Assembly: GCA_047975545.1 (NCBI GenBank) | Contig: JBKEDS010000027.1 | Location: forward strand, 61,477 to 125,476 | DNA length: 64,000 nucleotides | Reading direction: 5' to 3' | Source: JBKEDS01 sp047975545 | GTDB lineage: Bacteria > Bacteroidota > Bacteroidia > Flavobacteriales > Flavobacteriaceae | Part shown: piece by piece, positions 35,319 through 44,208 of the stretch | How the letters are laid out: each line of letters begins with the position of its first letter | Position numbering within the stretch: position 1 is the stretch's first letter | Program-made: the position numbers and the translations under genes | Notes under the pieces: model-generated | Told to the model about the DNA's origin: nothing | What the model saw: only the letters and a program-made list of their open reading frames with translations | The model's database searches: none

Positions 35319-36862
35319 TGAAACCCTTCAAAAATAATTTCATATTAAAGTTTTGTGCTGTCGTTTTATTTGGCACCTTAACTACAGGCTGTAAAACAAA
35401 AGAAACCACCCCCAAAGCTCCCCAAAGCCCCAATATTATTTATGTTTTGGCAGACGATTTGGGCTATGGCGATTTAAGTTGCTACAATCCCGATTCCAAA
35501 ATAAAAACCCCGAATTTGGATAAGCTGGCTTCGGAAGGCATGCGCTTTACCGATGCGCATACCTCGTCGTCGGTGTGTACCCCAACCCGATACGGCTTGT
35601 TAACGGGGCGCTACAATTGGCGTTCTACCCTAAAGCGGGGCGTTGTTTATGGCGATTCGCCCGCACTTATGGATTCCAGCCGTACAACGGTAGCCAAATT
35701 ACTTAAAAACAAGGGTTATAACACCGCTTTTATTGGCAAATGGCACTTGGGCTGGGATTGGGCAAAGGACGAAAGCGGTAACATCGATTTTTCCAAGCCC
35801 ATAGGTAATGCACCAAACGCCTATGGTTTCAATTATGCCTACGGCCATTGCGGTTCGTTGGATATGCCGCCTTATGTGTATGTTGAAAACGGCATGCCAA
35901 CGGCCATCCCCACCGATACCACCGAAAATACCGACTACCAAGCCATGTGGCGCAAAGGTCCAACAGCCCCCGATTTTGTCCATGAAGCGGTAACGCCCAA
36001 TTTTTTCGAACGATCCTTCAACTATATAAAATCGCATGCCAAGGACGATAAACCATTTTTTCTGTATTTACCGTTGCCCTCGCCGCACACGCCTATTTTG
36101 CCAACCGAAAACTGGAAGGATAAAAGCGGCCTAAACCCCTACGCCGATTTTGTAATGATGGTAGATTATTACATGGGCCTATTGGAAAAAACCATAAAAG
36201 AACAAGGTATCGATAACAATACCCTAATCGTGTTTACCAGCGATAACGGCTGCTCACCCCGTGCTGATTATAAAACACTTACGGCTAAAGGCCACAACCC
36301 AAGCTACATTTATAGGGGCACAAAAGCCGATATTTTTGAAGGCGGCCACCGTGTGCCTTTTATAGTAAAATGGCCAAATACGGTTAAAAAAGGTACAACG
36401 TGTAACCAAACCATTTGTTTAACCGATTTTATGGCCACTTGCGCCAATATAACCAATGCCGAACTGGCCGATAACGAAGCCGAAGACAGTTTTAGCATGT
36501 TCCCGATTTTTGAAAACCCAAACACCGAAGCCTATAAAAGGGAAGCTACGGTACACCATTCCATAAACGGCAGTTTTGCCATTCGTAAGGGCGATTGGAA
36601 ATTGGCGCTTTGCCCCGATTCCGGTGGATGGAGCTACCCCAACCCTTCAAAAGATACCGTAACAACACCGCCGTTTCAGCTTTACAATATTAAAAACGAC
36701 CCTTCGGAAACCACGAATTTGTTTAATGACCATCCCCAAATTGTAGCCGAATTAAAAACCTTGCTTACCCAATACGTAAACAATGGCCGAAGTACGCCCG
36801 GTATGCCACAAAAAAACGATGGTGAAGCCAAATGGGAACAATTAAGTTGGATGGATAAATAA
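35318..36862 (+). CDS. S1 family sulfatase, lipoprotein
   Basis: A second sulfatase (514 residues), lipid-anchored through Cys25 (TLTTGC). It shows IIYVLADDLGYGDLS, the modification motif CTPTRYGLLTGR (Cys87; Thr instead of Ser, a tolerated variant common in Bacteroidota arylsulfatase-like enzymes), GKWHLGW and VFTSDNGCSP. The second half differs strongly from the preceding sulfatase, so the two probably remove sulfate from different positions. Start overlaps the previous stop by one base. Copy B of the leader-like repeat begins immediately after its stop. Confidence 0.95.
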   Translation: MKPFKNNFILKFCAVVLFGTLTTGCKTKETTPKAPQSPNIIYVLADDLGYGDLSCYNPDSKIKTPNLDKLASEGMRFTDAHTSSSVCTPTRYGLLTGRYNWRSTLKRGVVYGDSPALMDSSRTTVAKLLKNKGYNTAFIGKWHLGWDWAKDESGNIDFSKPIGNAPNAYGFNYAYGHCGSLDMPPYVYVENGMPTAIPTDTTENTDYQAMWRKGPTAPDFVHEAVTPNFFERSFNYIKSHAKDDKPFFLYLPLPSPHTPILPTENWKDKSGLNPYADFVMMVDYYMGLLEKTIKEQGIDNNTLIVFTSDNGCSPRADYKTLTAKGHNPSYIYRGTKADIFEGGHRVPFIVKWPNTVKKGTTCNQTICLTDFMATCANITNAELADNEAEDSFSMFPIFENPNTEAYKREATVHHSINGSFAIRKGDWKLALCPDSGGWSYPNPSKDTVTTPPFQLYNIKNDPSETTNLFNDHPQIVAELKTLLTQYVNNGRSTPGMPQKNDGEAKWEQLSWMDK

Positions 36863-36863
36863 T

Positions 36864-37025
36864 ATTAACGCATGAAACCCTCATTGAGGGATTTAGCAAA
36901 GCCAAGATAAAGACCTCCGCAAAAGGACATGAATAAAAATAGCGGACAGTAATCTTTCGGTTTTTTTTGCCATATTGTTTAAAGCGTTTAAAATCAAATG
37001 TTTAATTTAAATTTATTCGTGTGAA
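36864..37025 (+). repeat. leader-like interspersed element, copy B
   Basis: Counterpart of 20981-21134. ATGAAACCCTC at 36872 opens a CCCTC/GAGGG hairpin with a three-base loop. The sequence ends in TTAAATTTATTCGTGTGAA, which includes the GTG start of the fucosidase gene at the same offset as in copy A. A run of eight T residues lies in the middle of this copy. Confidence 0.55.
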
Positions 37026-38622
37026 AACCCCAAAAAACATACCAATAGGAATACTAACTTTTACGCTGTTCGTTATCTCTCAATCATGCCTATACGGACA
37101 AGAAAAAAAGGATAGCTTGAATTTTACCGCCAAAATGCAATGGTGGGAAAACGCAAGGTTTGGTATGTTTTTACACTGGGGACCCTCCAGCATTTTTGGT
37201 AGTGAATATGCCGGTACGGATTATGGTAAGGAAATGGGCGACGCCAGTAGCGAATGGATTTACCTAACCTCCAACATGCCCCAAGAAGATTACGAAGCCG
37301 CCGCCCGCAAATTCAATCCAACAGACTTCAACCCCGAAAAATGGGTTAAGGCGGCAAAACATGCGGGCATGAAATATATGGTACTTACGGCCAAGCACCA
37401 TGACGGCTTTGCCATGTTCGATACCAAAATCAATAATTGGAATATTGTAAAGGCTTCGGCCTACAAAAAGGATATTATAAAACAGTTTATAGACGAATGC
37501 CACAAACAAGGTATGCGGGTTGGTATTTACTACTCGCACGAAAAGGATTGGATAAACCATATACGTGTACGAAACAATACGGGCGCCGTTAGCAAAGCCT
37601 ACAAAAAATTGGTAAAAGAACAATTGGAAGAACTGCTAACCCATTACGGCACCATCGATTTGTTTTGGTTCGATATGGGCGTGGACCGCCATAAGGCCCT
37701 AAACCAAATGTGTGTCGATTTGGTGCGAAAACACCAACCGGCATGTATTATAAACAGCAGGATAGGCAACGGCTTGGGCGATTACTCCAATTTAAACGAC
37801 CGGGAAATTGCCTCGGCGGGTAATGAAAATTATGTCGAATCGATTATGACCATGCGCCTTAATTGGGGTTTCGACAACAACGATGCCAATTGGAAATCGT
37901 CCAAAGACATTATTGCCATGCTGTCGAAAACCGCTTGCCGAAATTCCAATTTTTTGTTGAACGTGGGACCAACGCCGGCCGGAACATTTACCCCCGAAGA
38001 GCTGGTACGCCTTAAAGCCGTTGGCAATTGGATGGACGTAAACGCCGAAGCCATATACCAAACAAAAGGCTCGCCTTTTAGCGGCGAATATCCTTGGGGC
38101 TCCATAACGTCGAAACAAAACAAAGTGTACCTGCATGTGTTTAATTGGCACGATACCGCACAAATTAACGTAAACGGTATAACATCTACGGTTAACAAGG
38201 CCACTTTGCTTGGCAGCGACGAGGCATTAATATTTCAACAAAACAGTAACAACGCAACGCTTAGCGTTTTTCTTCCCGAGAATATTTCATCTTACACGGT
38301 TCCCGTTATTTGTTTGGATTTAAGTGAATTTTTAAAAGTAGCGATAGACAAAGGGCCTGTTTGGCAGCCCGAAAAAATACACCATGTAACCCGAAAGCAA
38401 ATTACCGGAACAATTTCAGTAATAAACGAAACAGCATTTTCGATAACTTCCGAAGAAACCAAAATGGATTTTCAATTAAATGAAAATATAGAATACCGGA
38501 TAAACAACAAGGGGGAAATAGTCCAAACACAGGGCTTCAATTTAAAGGAAGGCCAAAATTACAAAGTGGTGTATTCGCCTTTTGAAATTCCTGAAGTAGA
38601 AATTATCGTATTAATGGAATAA
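37021..38622 (+). CDS. alpha-L-fucosidase, glycoside hydrolase family 29
   Basis: Removes terminal alpha-L-fucose. The 533-residue protein has a signal peptide (1-27), the GH29 active-site motifs GMFLHWGPSS (48-57), TAKHHDGF (123-130) and the nucleophile Asp218 in LFWFDMG, followed by SNFLLNVGPTPAG and a C-terminal beta-sandwich (from about residue 345). The general acid cannot be assigned from sequence alone. GTG is the start because the signal peptide begins there and the first internal ATG would remove it. It is separated from the sulfatases by the leader-like repeat, so it may be transcribed from its own promoter. Convergent with the regulator, eight bases away. Confidence 0.94.
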   Translation: MKTPKNIPIGILTFTLFVISQSCLYGQEKKDSLNFTAKMQWWENARFGMFLHWGPSSIFGSEYAGTDYGKEMGDASSEWIYLTSNMPQEDYEAAARKFNPTDFNPEKWVKAAKHAGMKYMVLTAKHHDGFAMFDTKINNWNIVKASAYKKDIIKQFIDECHKQGMRVGIYYSHEKDWINHIRVRNNTGAVSKAYKKLVKEQLEELLTHYGTIDLFWFDMGVDRHKALNQMCVDLVRKHQPACIINSRIGNGLGDYSNLNDREIASAGNENYVESIMTMRLNWGFDNNDANWKSSKDIIAMLSKTACRNSNFLLNVGPTPAGTFTPEELVRLKAVGNWMDVNAEAIYQTKGSPFSGEYPWGSITSKQNKVYLHVFNWHDTAQINVNGITSTVNKATLLGSDEALIFQQNSNNATLSVFLPENISSYTVPVICLDLSEFLKVAIDKGPVWQPEKIHHVTRKQITGTISVINETAFSITSEETKMDFQLNENIEYRINNKGEIVQTQGFNLKEGQNYKVVYSPFEIPEVEIIVLME

Positions 38623-38630
38623 ACCAAGTT

Positions 38631-41078
38631 TTACTGCAGCAGTTTGGTTATGGTTTCGTCGGCTTTATAGGTTTCGTTATAAAACGCTTCCCAACGCTTG
38701 GAAAATTGTTCGAAGCATTTTTTAGCCTTGTTTTTATCGCTTAACACTCGTAGTTTGTGCTTTAGGGCATCTTCGTTAGTGGGGTCGAAAATAAAAATGG
38801 TACTGGCCAAACGGTAAATAAAATCAGGATTGGGGTTGTGGTAACCGTAGTTTAAAAACCGCTCCAAGTTGTCGATTATTTCGGTGTGGGTGCGGGTTTT
38901 ATAATCGTCCACCAATTCCGATTGCAAATCGTTTATTAAAGTCCCTTTATCAATAACTTCTATGTATTTTTCGATACATTTAATTTGTTCGGAATCATCA
39001 AAAGTTTTAAAAGCCGATAGTTTTTCGTGCAGTTTAAAATAGTGCTTCAAATCAATATTAATATCTTTATTAACCCAAATGGACCATTTTTTGTTTTCGT
39101 AAATAATCTTCAATTTATTGCTCGACACGCAATTTCTAATAGCTTGCAAATAGGTGCTGCGTATGTTTTTTGCCCTTTTTGGGCTATATCCCGGCCACAA
39201 AACCTCGGATAGTTTCGAGGGCGAAATACCGCCTTCTTTCAGGGTGTGGTAAAGCACCACGAAAAGGAATATTTTTTTCTTTAGCGAGAGGTCATCCAAT
39301 AGGTTTTTCCCCGAATTGTCCAAAACCTTAAAGTTGCCAAAACACTGTATTACATCATTGGTTTTTGAAGTGGTTATATCTGTTTCTTCCGTAGTGGACT
39401 TGTTTGGTATTGGCTTTGTTTTCTTTTTTAAGTAATACCCAATGCCAAATGTAAGGGCCAGGACACCAAGCACCAATATACCAATAATAGTCGGGAGTGT
39501 GTGTTTTTCCGAATAACCGTCGACATTGTATTTGTAAACGGCCGAAACTTCCTCGGGGCTAATGGCACGGTTCCAGAAAGCAACACTTTTAAGGCCGCCG
39601 TCGTATAACTCCCCCCACTGGTCGCTGCCCAAAATAAAACTGTTGCGCACGGGTTTTATAACATTTTTAATAGCTATTTCGTCTACCAAATTACCGTTTC
39701 TGTAAAATTTTACCGAATTATCGTTGGTACAGGTTATGGCAACATGTTGCCAAGTGTTAAGGGCCACATTAAATTTTTCGCTAATAACATCCTTAATTCC
39801 GGGAAAGGTTAAGCACAAATGCCCTTTTCTTAGTTTAAATACAAACGATTCGGCTGCCGAAAGTATCGAGTGGTTTTCGCCTTTTTTACCGGGGCAAAAC
39901 CAAAACGATATGCTCATGGCATCTATATTGTTTAGTGGCGGGCTAGTTTCAAAATACAAATTATCGCTTACCGTCTTAAAAAACGCAAAATGGTTTTTAA
40001 CCGAATCTTTTTTATAGTGCAGATTGTTTTCGGAAACCGAAATACCCGAAAAATCGGTTTTATTGTCCAAGGGAAGATAAAAAACAAGTCCTTTGGAAAG
40101 GCTTACCTGTTTTGATTTAAATATTTTAAAATTGTCGTAGGTATTGGCGTTAAACGAAAATATTTCGGGTATAAAATCGTAGCCTTCCTTATACGGCACG
40201 GCATTTAATATGCCAGTATAGCGCCCGGACGTTTTTTTGTACGAAAACGATTTTGATGTTAAATGCGCAATGCCGTTGCTAACAAGCATGGGGTTTTCCT
40301 TCCAGTGTACATTGGGCAAGGATATGCCCAAACTGTCCAGTACATCGACCTTAACCGTTAACGGAAGCCTATTTTTAATAGCGTTGATAGAGTCGGGCGG
40401 ACTGTTTGTAATAAAATTCGGGAATTTTCCTGTTCTGTACAAATAAGCGTTAACGGCATTGTTAAGGGATGTTATTTTTGGGCTTGCAATGGTATCCAAG
40501 GTTTTGTTTGCGGTAGCCGGATGGTATAAACTGTCGTACTCAAAATATGTAAAAACATTACGGGGATTATTTTTTACAAATACGTGTTTATAGGCGCTCG
40601 GGAATGTTTTTCCCAATTTTGCGTAAAGCAACCAAGTATTTTTTTCGGCATTGCCAAAAAACAGCAATTGTTTTTTATTGGCAACTAAATCTTGTACTAT
40701 GGGAAGTTGCGCTTTGGACAAATGGATAATATTATCCTTAAAAAATGCTTTTAAGGGCGTTTCCCATTTGGTGTCGGTTTCAAAAATAAAAGCGATAATG
40801 GTATTTGGGTTTTCGCTAAAAAATGTTTTTAAACCAACCATTTCAGATTGCTCAAAATGACTGCCTTGGGTAATAACAAAAGCCCTGTAACCTTGGCTTA
40901 ACAAGGTTTTAATAGGCTGCTTGCCTTTGTGTGCGGTAGGAAAAATTTCTTCGTCTATATAACCGTTCCTAAAATTTGGCACACTATTGTTTTGGCAAAA
41001 AGCAGGGAGCTTGGCCAAGAAAATTAACACAAACAGTATTAGTGTTCTAAAACGGGGTAGCATGTGCAAAAGGTACAA
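38631..41078 (-). CDS. membrane-spanning LamG / winged-helix regulator
   Basis: An 815-residue protein of unusual design. After a signal-like N terminus (about 1-28) comes a domain of some 200 residues that faintly recalls PI-PLC-type barrels. A LamG/concanavalin domain follows (about 328-515: GLVFYLPLDN, AMSISFWFCPGKKGE, NTWQHVAITCTNDNSVKFYR, FWNRAISPEEV), then one transmembrane helix (about 527-549). The cytoplasmic part has a winged-helix DNA-binding domain of the OmpR/SARP type (about 575-670, LSEVLWPGYSPKRAKN, RSTYLQAIRNCV) and a helical BTAD-like tail. It probably senses glycan in the periplasm and controls the adjacent PUL directly, replacing the usual hybrid two-component or ECF systems. 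Convergent with the fucosidase gene. Confidence 0.8.
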   Translation of the reverse strand: MYLLHMLPRFRTLILFVLIFLAKLPAFCQNNSVPNFRNGYIDEEIFPTAHKGKQPIKTLLSQGYRAFVITQGSHFEQSEMVGLKTFFSENPNTIIAFIFETDTKWETPLKAFFKDNIIHLSKAQLPIVQDLVANKKQLLFFGNAEKNTWLLYAKLGKTFPSAYKHVFVKNNPRNVFTYFEYDSLYHPATANKTLDTIASPKITSLNNAVNAYLYRTGKFPNFITNSPPDSINAIKNRLPLTVKVDVLDSLGISLPNVHWKENPMLVSNGIAHLTSKSFSYKKTSGRYTGILNAVPYKEGYDFIPEIFSFNANTYDNFKIFKSKQVSLSKGLVFYLPLDNKTDFSGISVSENNLHYKKDSVKNHFAFFKTVSDNLYFETSPPLNNIDAMSISFWFCPGKKGENHSILSAAESFVFKLRKGHLCLTFPGIKDVISEKFNVALNTWQHVAITCTNDNSVKFYRNGNLVDEIAIKNVIKPVRNSFILGSDQWGELYDGGLKSVAFWNRAISPEEVSAVYKYNVDGYSEKHTLPTIIGILVLGVLALTFGIGYYLKKKTKPIPNKSTTEETDITTSKTNDVIQCFGNFKVLDNSGKNLLDDLSLKKKIFLFVVLYHTLKEGGISPSKLSEVLWPGYSPKRAKNIRSTYLQAIRNCVSSNKLKIIYENKKWSIWVNKDINIDLKHYFKLHEKLSAFKTFDDSEQIKCIEKYIEVIDKGTLINDLQSELVDDYKTRTHTEIIDNLERFLNYGYHNPNPDFIYRLASTIFIFDPTNEDALKHKLRVLSDKNKAKKCFEQFSKRWEAFYNETYKADETITKLLQ

Positions 41079-41169
41079 GTTTCTTTTTAAATTAGGGATG
41101 AAATTGTACCAAAATTAATAAAACGTAGGTTTGTTGCAAGAACAATAATTAATTTGTGAATTTAAAAAC

Positions 41170-41202
41170 CTACTTCCGTCCAAAATCGGCAGAAGATTTG
41201 CC
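41170..41202 (-). pseudogene. short duplicated 3' end of rnhA
   Basis: Read on the minus strand, the segment encodes GKSSADFGRK and a stop; the complete rnhA ends in GEIPADFGRK. The last 23 bases (41170-41192) match the rnhA 3' end (44209-44231) in 21 positions. Only this tail is left. Together with the ksgA fragment it brackets the PUL. Confidence 0.7.
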
Positions 41203-41333
41203 TTTCAACAAAATAATGAAAAACCATAAAAAAAACCATTTTGGTTTTGTTACATTTGCAAAAAAATTAGGATACCTGTTGTTTTTAAAGGTAACTGGAA
41301 AAATAATTTGTTAAACATAAAGCCCCATGTATT

Positions 41334-44078
41334 ATGGAAAAAAAATTACCTATTCTTGTTTTTTGTGTATTTGCATTAATTTCAACCCATATTTTTGCAC
41401 AAACCGCAAAGCAAAAGCAGAAAATAATTTCTACTTATAAAGTAGATAAGCTCAAGCAATTAGAACGCACTTTCGAAACCGAATTCGAAAAAAACTACAA
41501 TTTAGCCTTGCAACTTGCCGCAGAGCGCAGATGGCCTTTAAAAAAGAAAAACGCCAATAATTCGGTATCTCGTCTTATGGGCGTTACCCCGGATTTACAA
41601 CCCATTTATTATACCGACGAAAATCAAGGCGCCGGAATAACGGCGCGGACCAACAAACTATATCCTAATGGCGGCATGGGTTTAAACTTAACAGGTGCTG
41701 GAATGACTATGGCCTTATGGGAAGGTGGTTCGCCAAGTTTAAACCACGAATTGTTTGAAGGTCGTGTAATCTATTCGGATACCGACCAAGCATCTGTCGA
41801 GTTAAGCGACCATGCTACGCATGTTGCCGGAACCCTTATTGGCGGGCCATCGTTTAATAACGGTGCTACAAAAGGTATGGCGTACAAAGCCCAACTGAAA
41901 GCCTACTCCTCGTCAGGCGATGCTGCCGAAGTTACTGCCGAAGCAGCTAACGGTAATTTAGTATCCAGCCATTCTTATGGTGTAGGAGCCGATTTAACCC
42001 CGGCTTATCCCGGACAATATGATGGCAAGGCAAGAACTTACGACGAGATTATGTACAACGCACCTTATTATTTAGGGGTGTTTTCGGCTGGGAACGACGG
42101 TGGTACAGGTTACGATTTATTAACCGATATGTCGTGTAACAAAAACGGATTAACCGTAGCCGCCGTAGAAGAAGTATCCAATTATACAGGACCATCGAGC
42201 GTGGCATTGGGCGGATTTTCCTCGTGGGGGCCAACCGATGACGGCCGTATTAAACCCGACATATCGGCAAAAGGCGTAAATACGTATTCATCAAATTACA
42301 ACGAAGACACACAGGTTAACGAATATAGCTACAAAACAGGAACCTCTATGGCTACGCCAAGTGTGGCAGGAACGGTTTTGCTCCTGCAACAGCATTACCA
42401 TAATGTGAATAATGCTTATATGAAATCGGCAACCGCCCGCGGATTGGTTTGCCATACCGCCGACGAAACCGGATCGGCCAATGGCCCCGATTACAAGTAT
42501 GGTTGGGGGCTTATTAATGCACAAAAGGCGGCACAAACCATTTTGGACCATGGTAACAACGCAATTGTTTCCGAACTAACACTAACCCCGGGAAACACCT
42601 ATACTATTGATGTTACGGCATCCGGACTTGAAAACTTAATGGCATCTATTACTTGGACGGACCAACCGGGCGAGGCGCAAAACAATGTAAACGAACTTAA
42701 CAACCGTACACCTCGATTGATAAACGATTTAGATGTGCGCATAACCGATGCTAATAACAACACCTACTTTCCTTGGAAATTAAATCCGGAAACACCCTCG
42801 GCTGCCGCTACGCAAGCCGATAATATTGTAGACAACATTGAGAAAATAGATATTGAAAATCCCTCGGGAACTTATACCATCACCGTTTCCCATAAAGGCA
42901 CACTCGCTGCCACCCAAGCTTACACCTTAATTGTTACGGGCCTATTCGATAATTTGCGGCCTTCCGTTAGCATAACCTCACACGAGCATAACCAATTTAT
43001 CGAAAATGGAACAAATGTAACTTTAGAAACCCAAGCTATCGACCCTAATGGTTCTATTGTTTCGGTTGAATTTATTGTGGATAACACCACCTTGGAAACC
43101 CTTACCAGTAGCCCCTATAACGTAACAACTTCCTTTACTGACGGCATACATACCGTTAAGGTAATAGCCACAGATAACGACGGCAACATTGCAACCCAAG
43201 AAATAACACTAATTGTAGGCGAATTTAGCGATAGTTTAAGTGTTCCGGCAAGCTACGATGGCGAAGAAGAGGTTACAAATGGTGATGTTGATATGGGAAG
43301 TTCCGATTTAGAGTTTGTATACGATAGTTTTGCAGGAGACGATCAAATAAGCGCCATCCAATTTAGCAATCTTAATATCCCTAAAGGCGCAACCATTACC
43401 AGTGCTTATATACAATTTACGGCCAAGGGTGACCATAGTAGTTCGGCTACCTTGTTAGTAAGTGTAGAAGCAGCAGCCAATCCACTTATTCTTGCCGAAA
43501 CCGTAAATAATTTTTCGGAAAGAACCTATTCGGCCCCTATAACTTGGACTGTTGACCCGTGGGCTTCGGACGATAGTGGTACTGCGCAACAAACCCCAGA
43601 TTTAAGTGCGCTTATCCAAAATAACATTAATAGCAATAATTGGAACATAGGGCAAAGCATTGTTGTTAAAATAGAAGCCCCCAATAATCTATTAGGCACG
43701 ACATCGACCATGCGCCGTGCGCATGCCATGGATGCAAGTAATAGCAGTTATAGACCGGTTTTACATTTAAGCTATACGGTAGACGCAACAACGCTAAGCG
43801 TTCCTAAAACGGCTTTAAACAAATCTTCAATAGCCGTTTACCCCAACCCCACGGTAGGTATTGTTTATATAAAATATAACGAAAACAATGCCCCAAGACT
43901 AAGCCATGTAGAGGTATACGACATGTTAGGGCGTCGGGTGCAACAAGTCGATTTAAAAGGAAATGTATCGAAAAACAAATCTTTTAATTTAGATAGAATA
44001 AGCACCGGGCATTATTTGTTAAAGCTTGTTTCGGTTGAAGGAAGTATTATAAAAACACAGCATTTAATTGTAAAATAG
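41334..44078 (+). CDS. secreted S8 (subtilisin-like) peptidase with T9SS sorting domain
   Basis: A 914-residue exported protein: signal peptide (1-22), propeptide-like part to about residue 95, peptidase S8 domain (about 100-400), a beta-sandwich behind it (about 410-530), an Ig-like domain (about 537-630), a DNRLRE-like beta module (about 640-785) and a C-terminal type IX secretion tail (about 835-914, VYPNPTVGIVYIKY). Catalytic His160 (DHATHVAG), the oxyanion Asn254 (SAGNDGG) and Ser338 (GTSMATPS) are present. The position normally held by the catalytic Asp reads MALWEGG, giving Glu130. It lies between the rnhA scar and the intact rnhA. Confidence 0.92.
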   Translation: MEKKLPILVFCVFALISTHIFAQTAKQKQKIISTYKVDKLKQLERTFETEFEKNYNLALQLAAERRWPLKKKNANNSVSRLMGVTPDLQPIYYTDENQGAGITARTNKLYPNGGMGLNLTGAGMTMALWEGGSPSLNHELFEGRVIYSDTDQASVELSDHATHVAGTLIGGPSFNNGATKGMAYKAQLKAYSSSGDAAEVTAEAANGNLVSSHSYGVGADLTPAYPGQYDGKARTYDEIMYNAPYYLGVFSAGNDGGTGYDLLTDMSCNKNGLTVAAVEEVSNYTGPSSVALGGFSSWGPTDDGRIKPDISAKGVNTYSSNYNEDTQVNEYSYKTGTSMATPSVAGTVLLLQQHYHNVNNAYMKSATARGLVCHTADETGSANGPDYKYGWGLINAQKAAQTILDHGNNAIVSELTLTPGNTYTIDVTASGLENLMASITWTDQPGEAQNNVNELNNRTPRLINDLDVRITDANNNTYFPWKLNPETPSAAATQADNIVDNIEKIDIENPSGTYTITVSHKGTLAATQAYTLIVTGLFDNLRPSVSITSHEHNQFIENGTNVTLETQAIDPNGSIVSVEFIVDNTTLETLTSSPYNVTTSFTDGIHTVKVIATDNDGNIATQEITLIVGEFSDSLSVPASYDGEEEVTNGDVDMGSSDLEFVYDSFAGDDQISAIQFSNLNIPKGATITSAYIQFTAKGDHSSSATLLVSVEAAANPLILAETVNNFSERTYSAPITWTVDPWASDDSGTAQQTPDLSALIQNNINSNNWNIGQSIVVKIEAPNNLLGTTSTMRRAHAMDASNSSYRPVLHLSYTVDATTLSVPKTALNKSSIAVYPNPTVGIVYIKYNENNAPRLSHVEVYDMLGRRVQQVDLKGNVSKNKSFNLDRISTGHYLLKLVSVEGSIIKTQHLIVK

Positions 44079-44100
44079 CAACTTGCAATAAGAAACAAAT

Positions 44101-44130
44101 AAAAGGCCACTTGTTTTTAGTGGCTTTTTT
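44101..44130 (+). terminator. terminator of the S8 peptidase gene
   Basis: GCCACT and AGTGGC pair around TGTTTTT, flanked by AAAA and six T residues. Confidence 0.85.
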
Positions 44131-44208
44131 ATTTTGATGTAGAACCAACATTGGGGAAACCAAACAAAATTTTATGGAGATTGTAAAGTGAAAAAAAATC
44201 CCAAAGCC

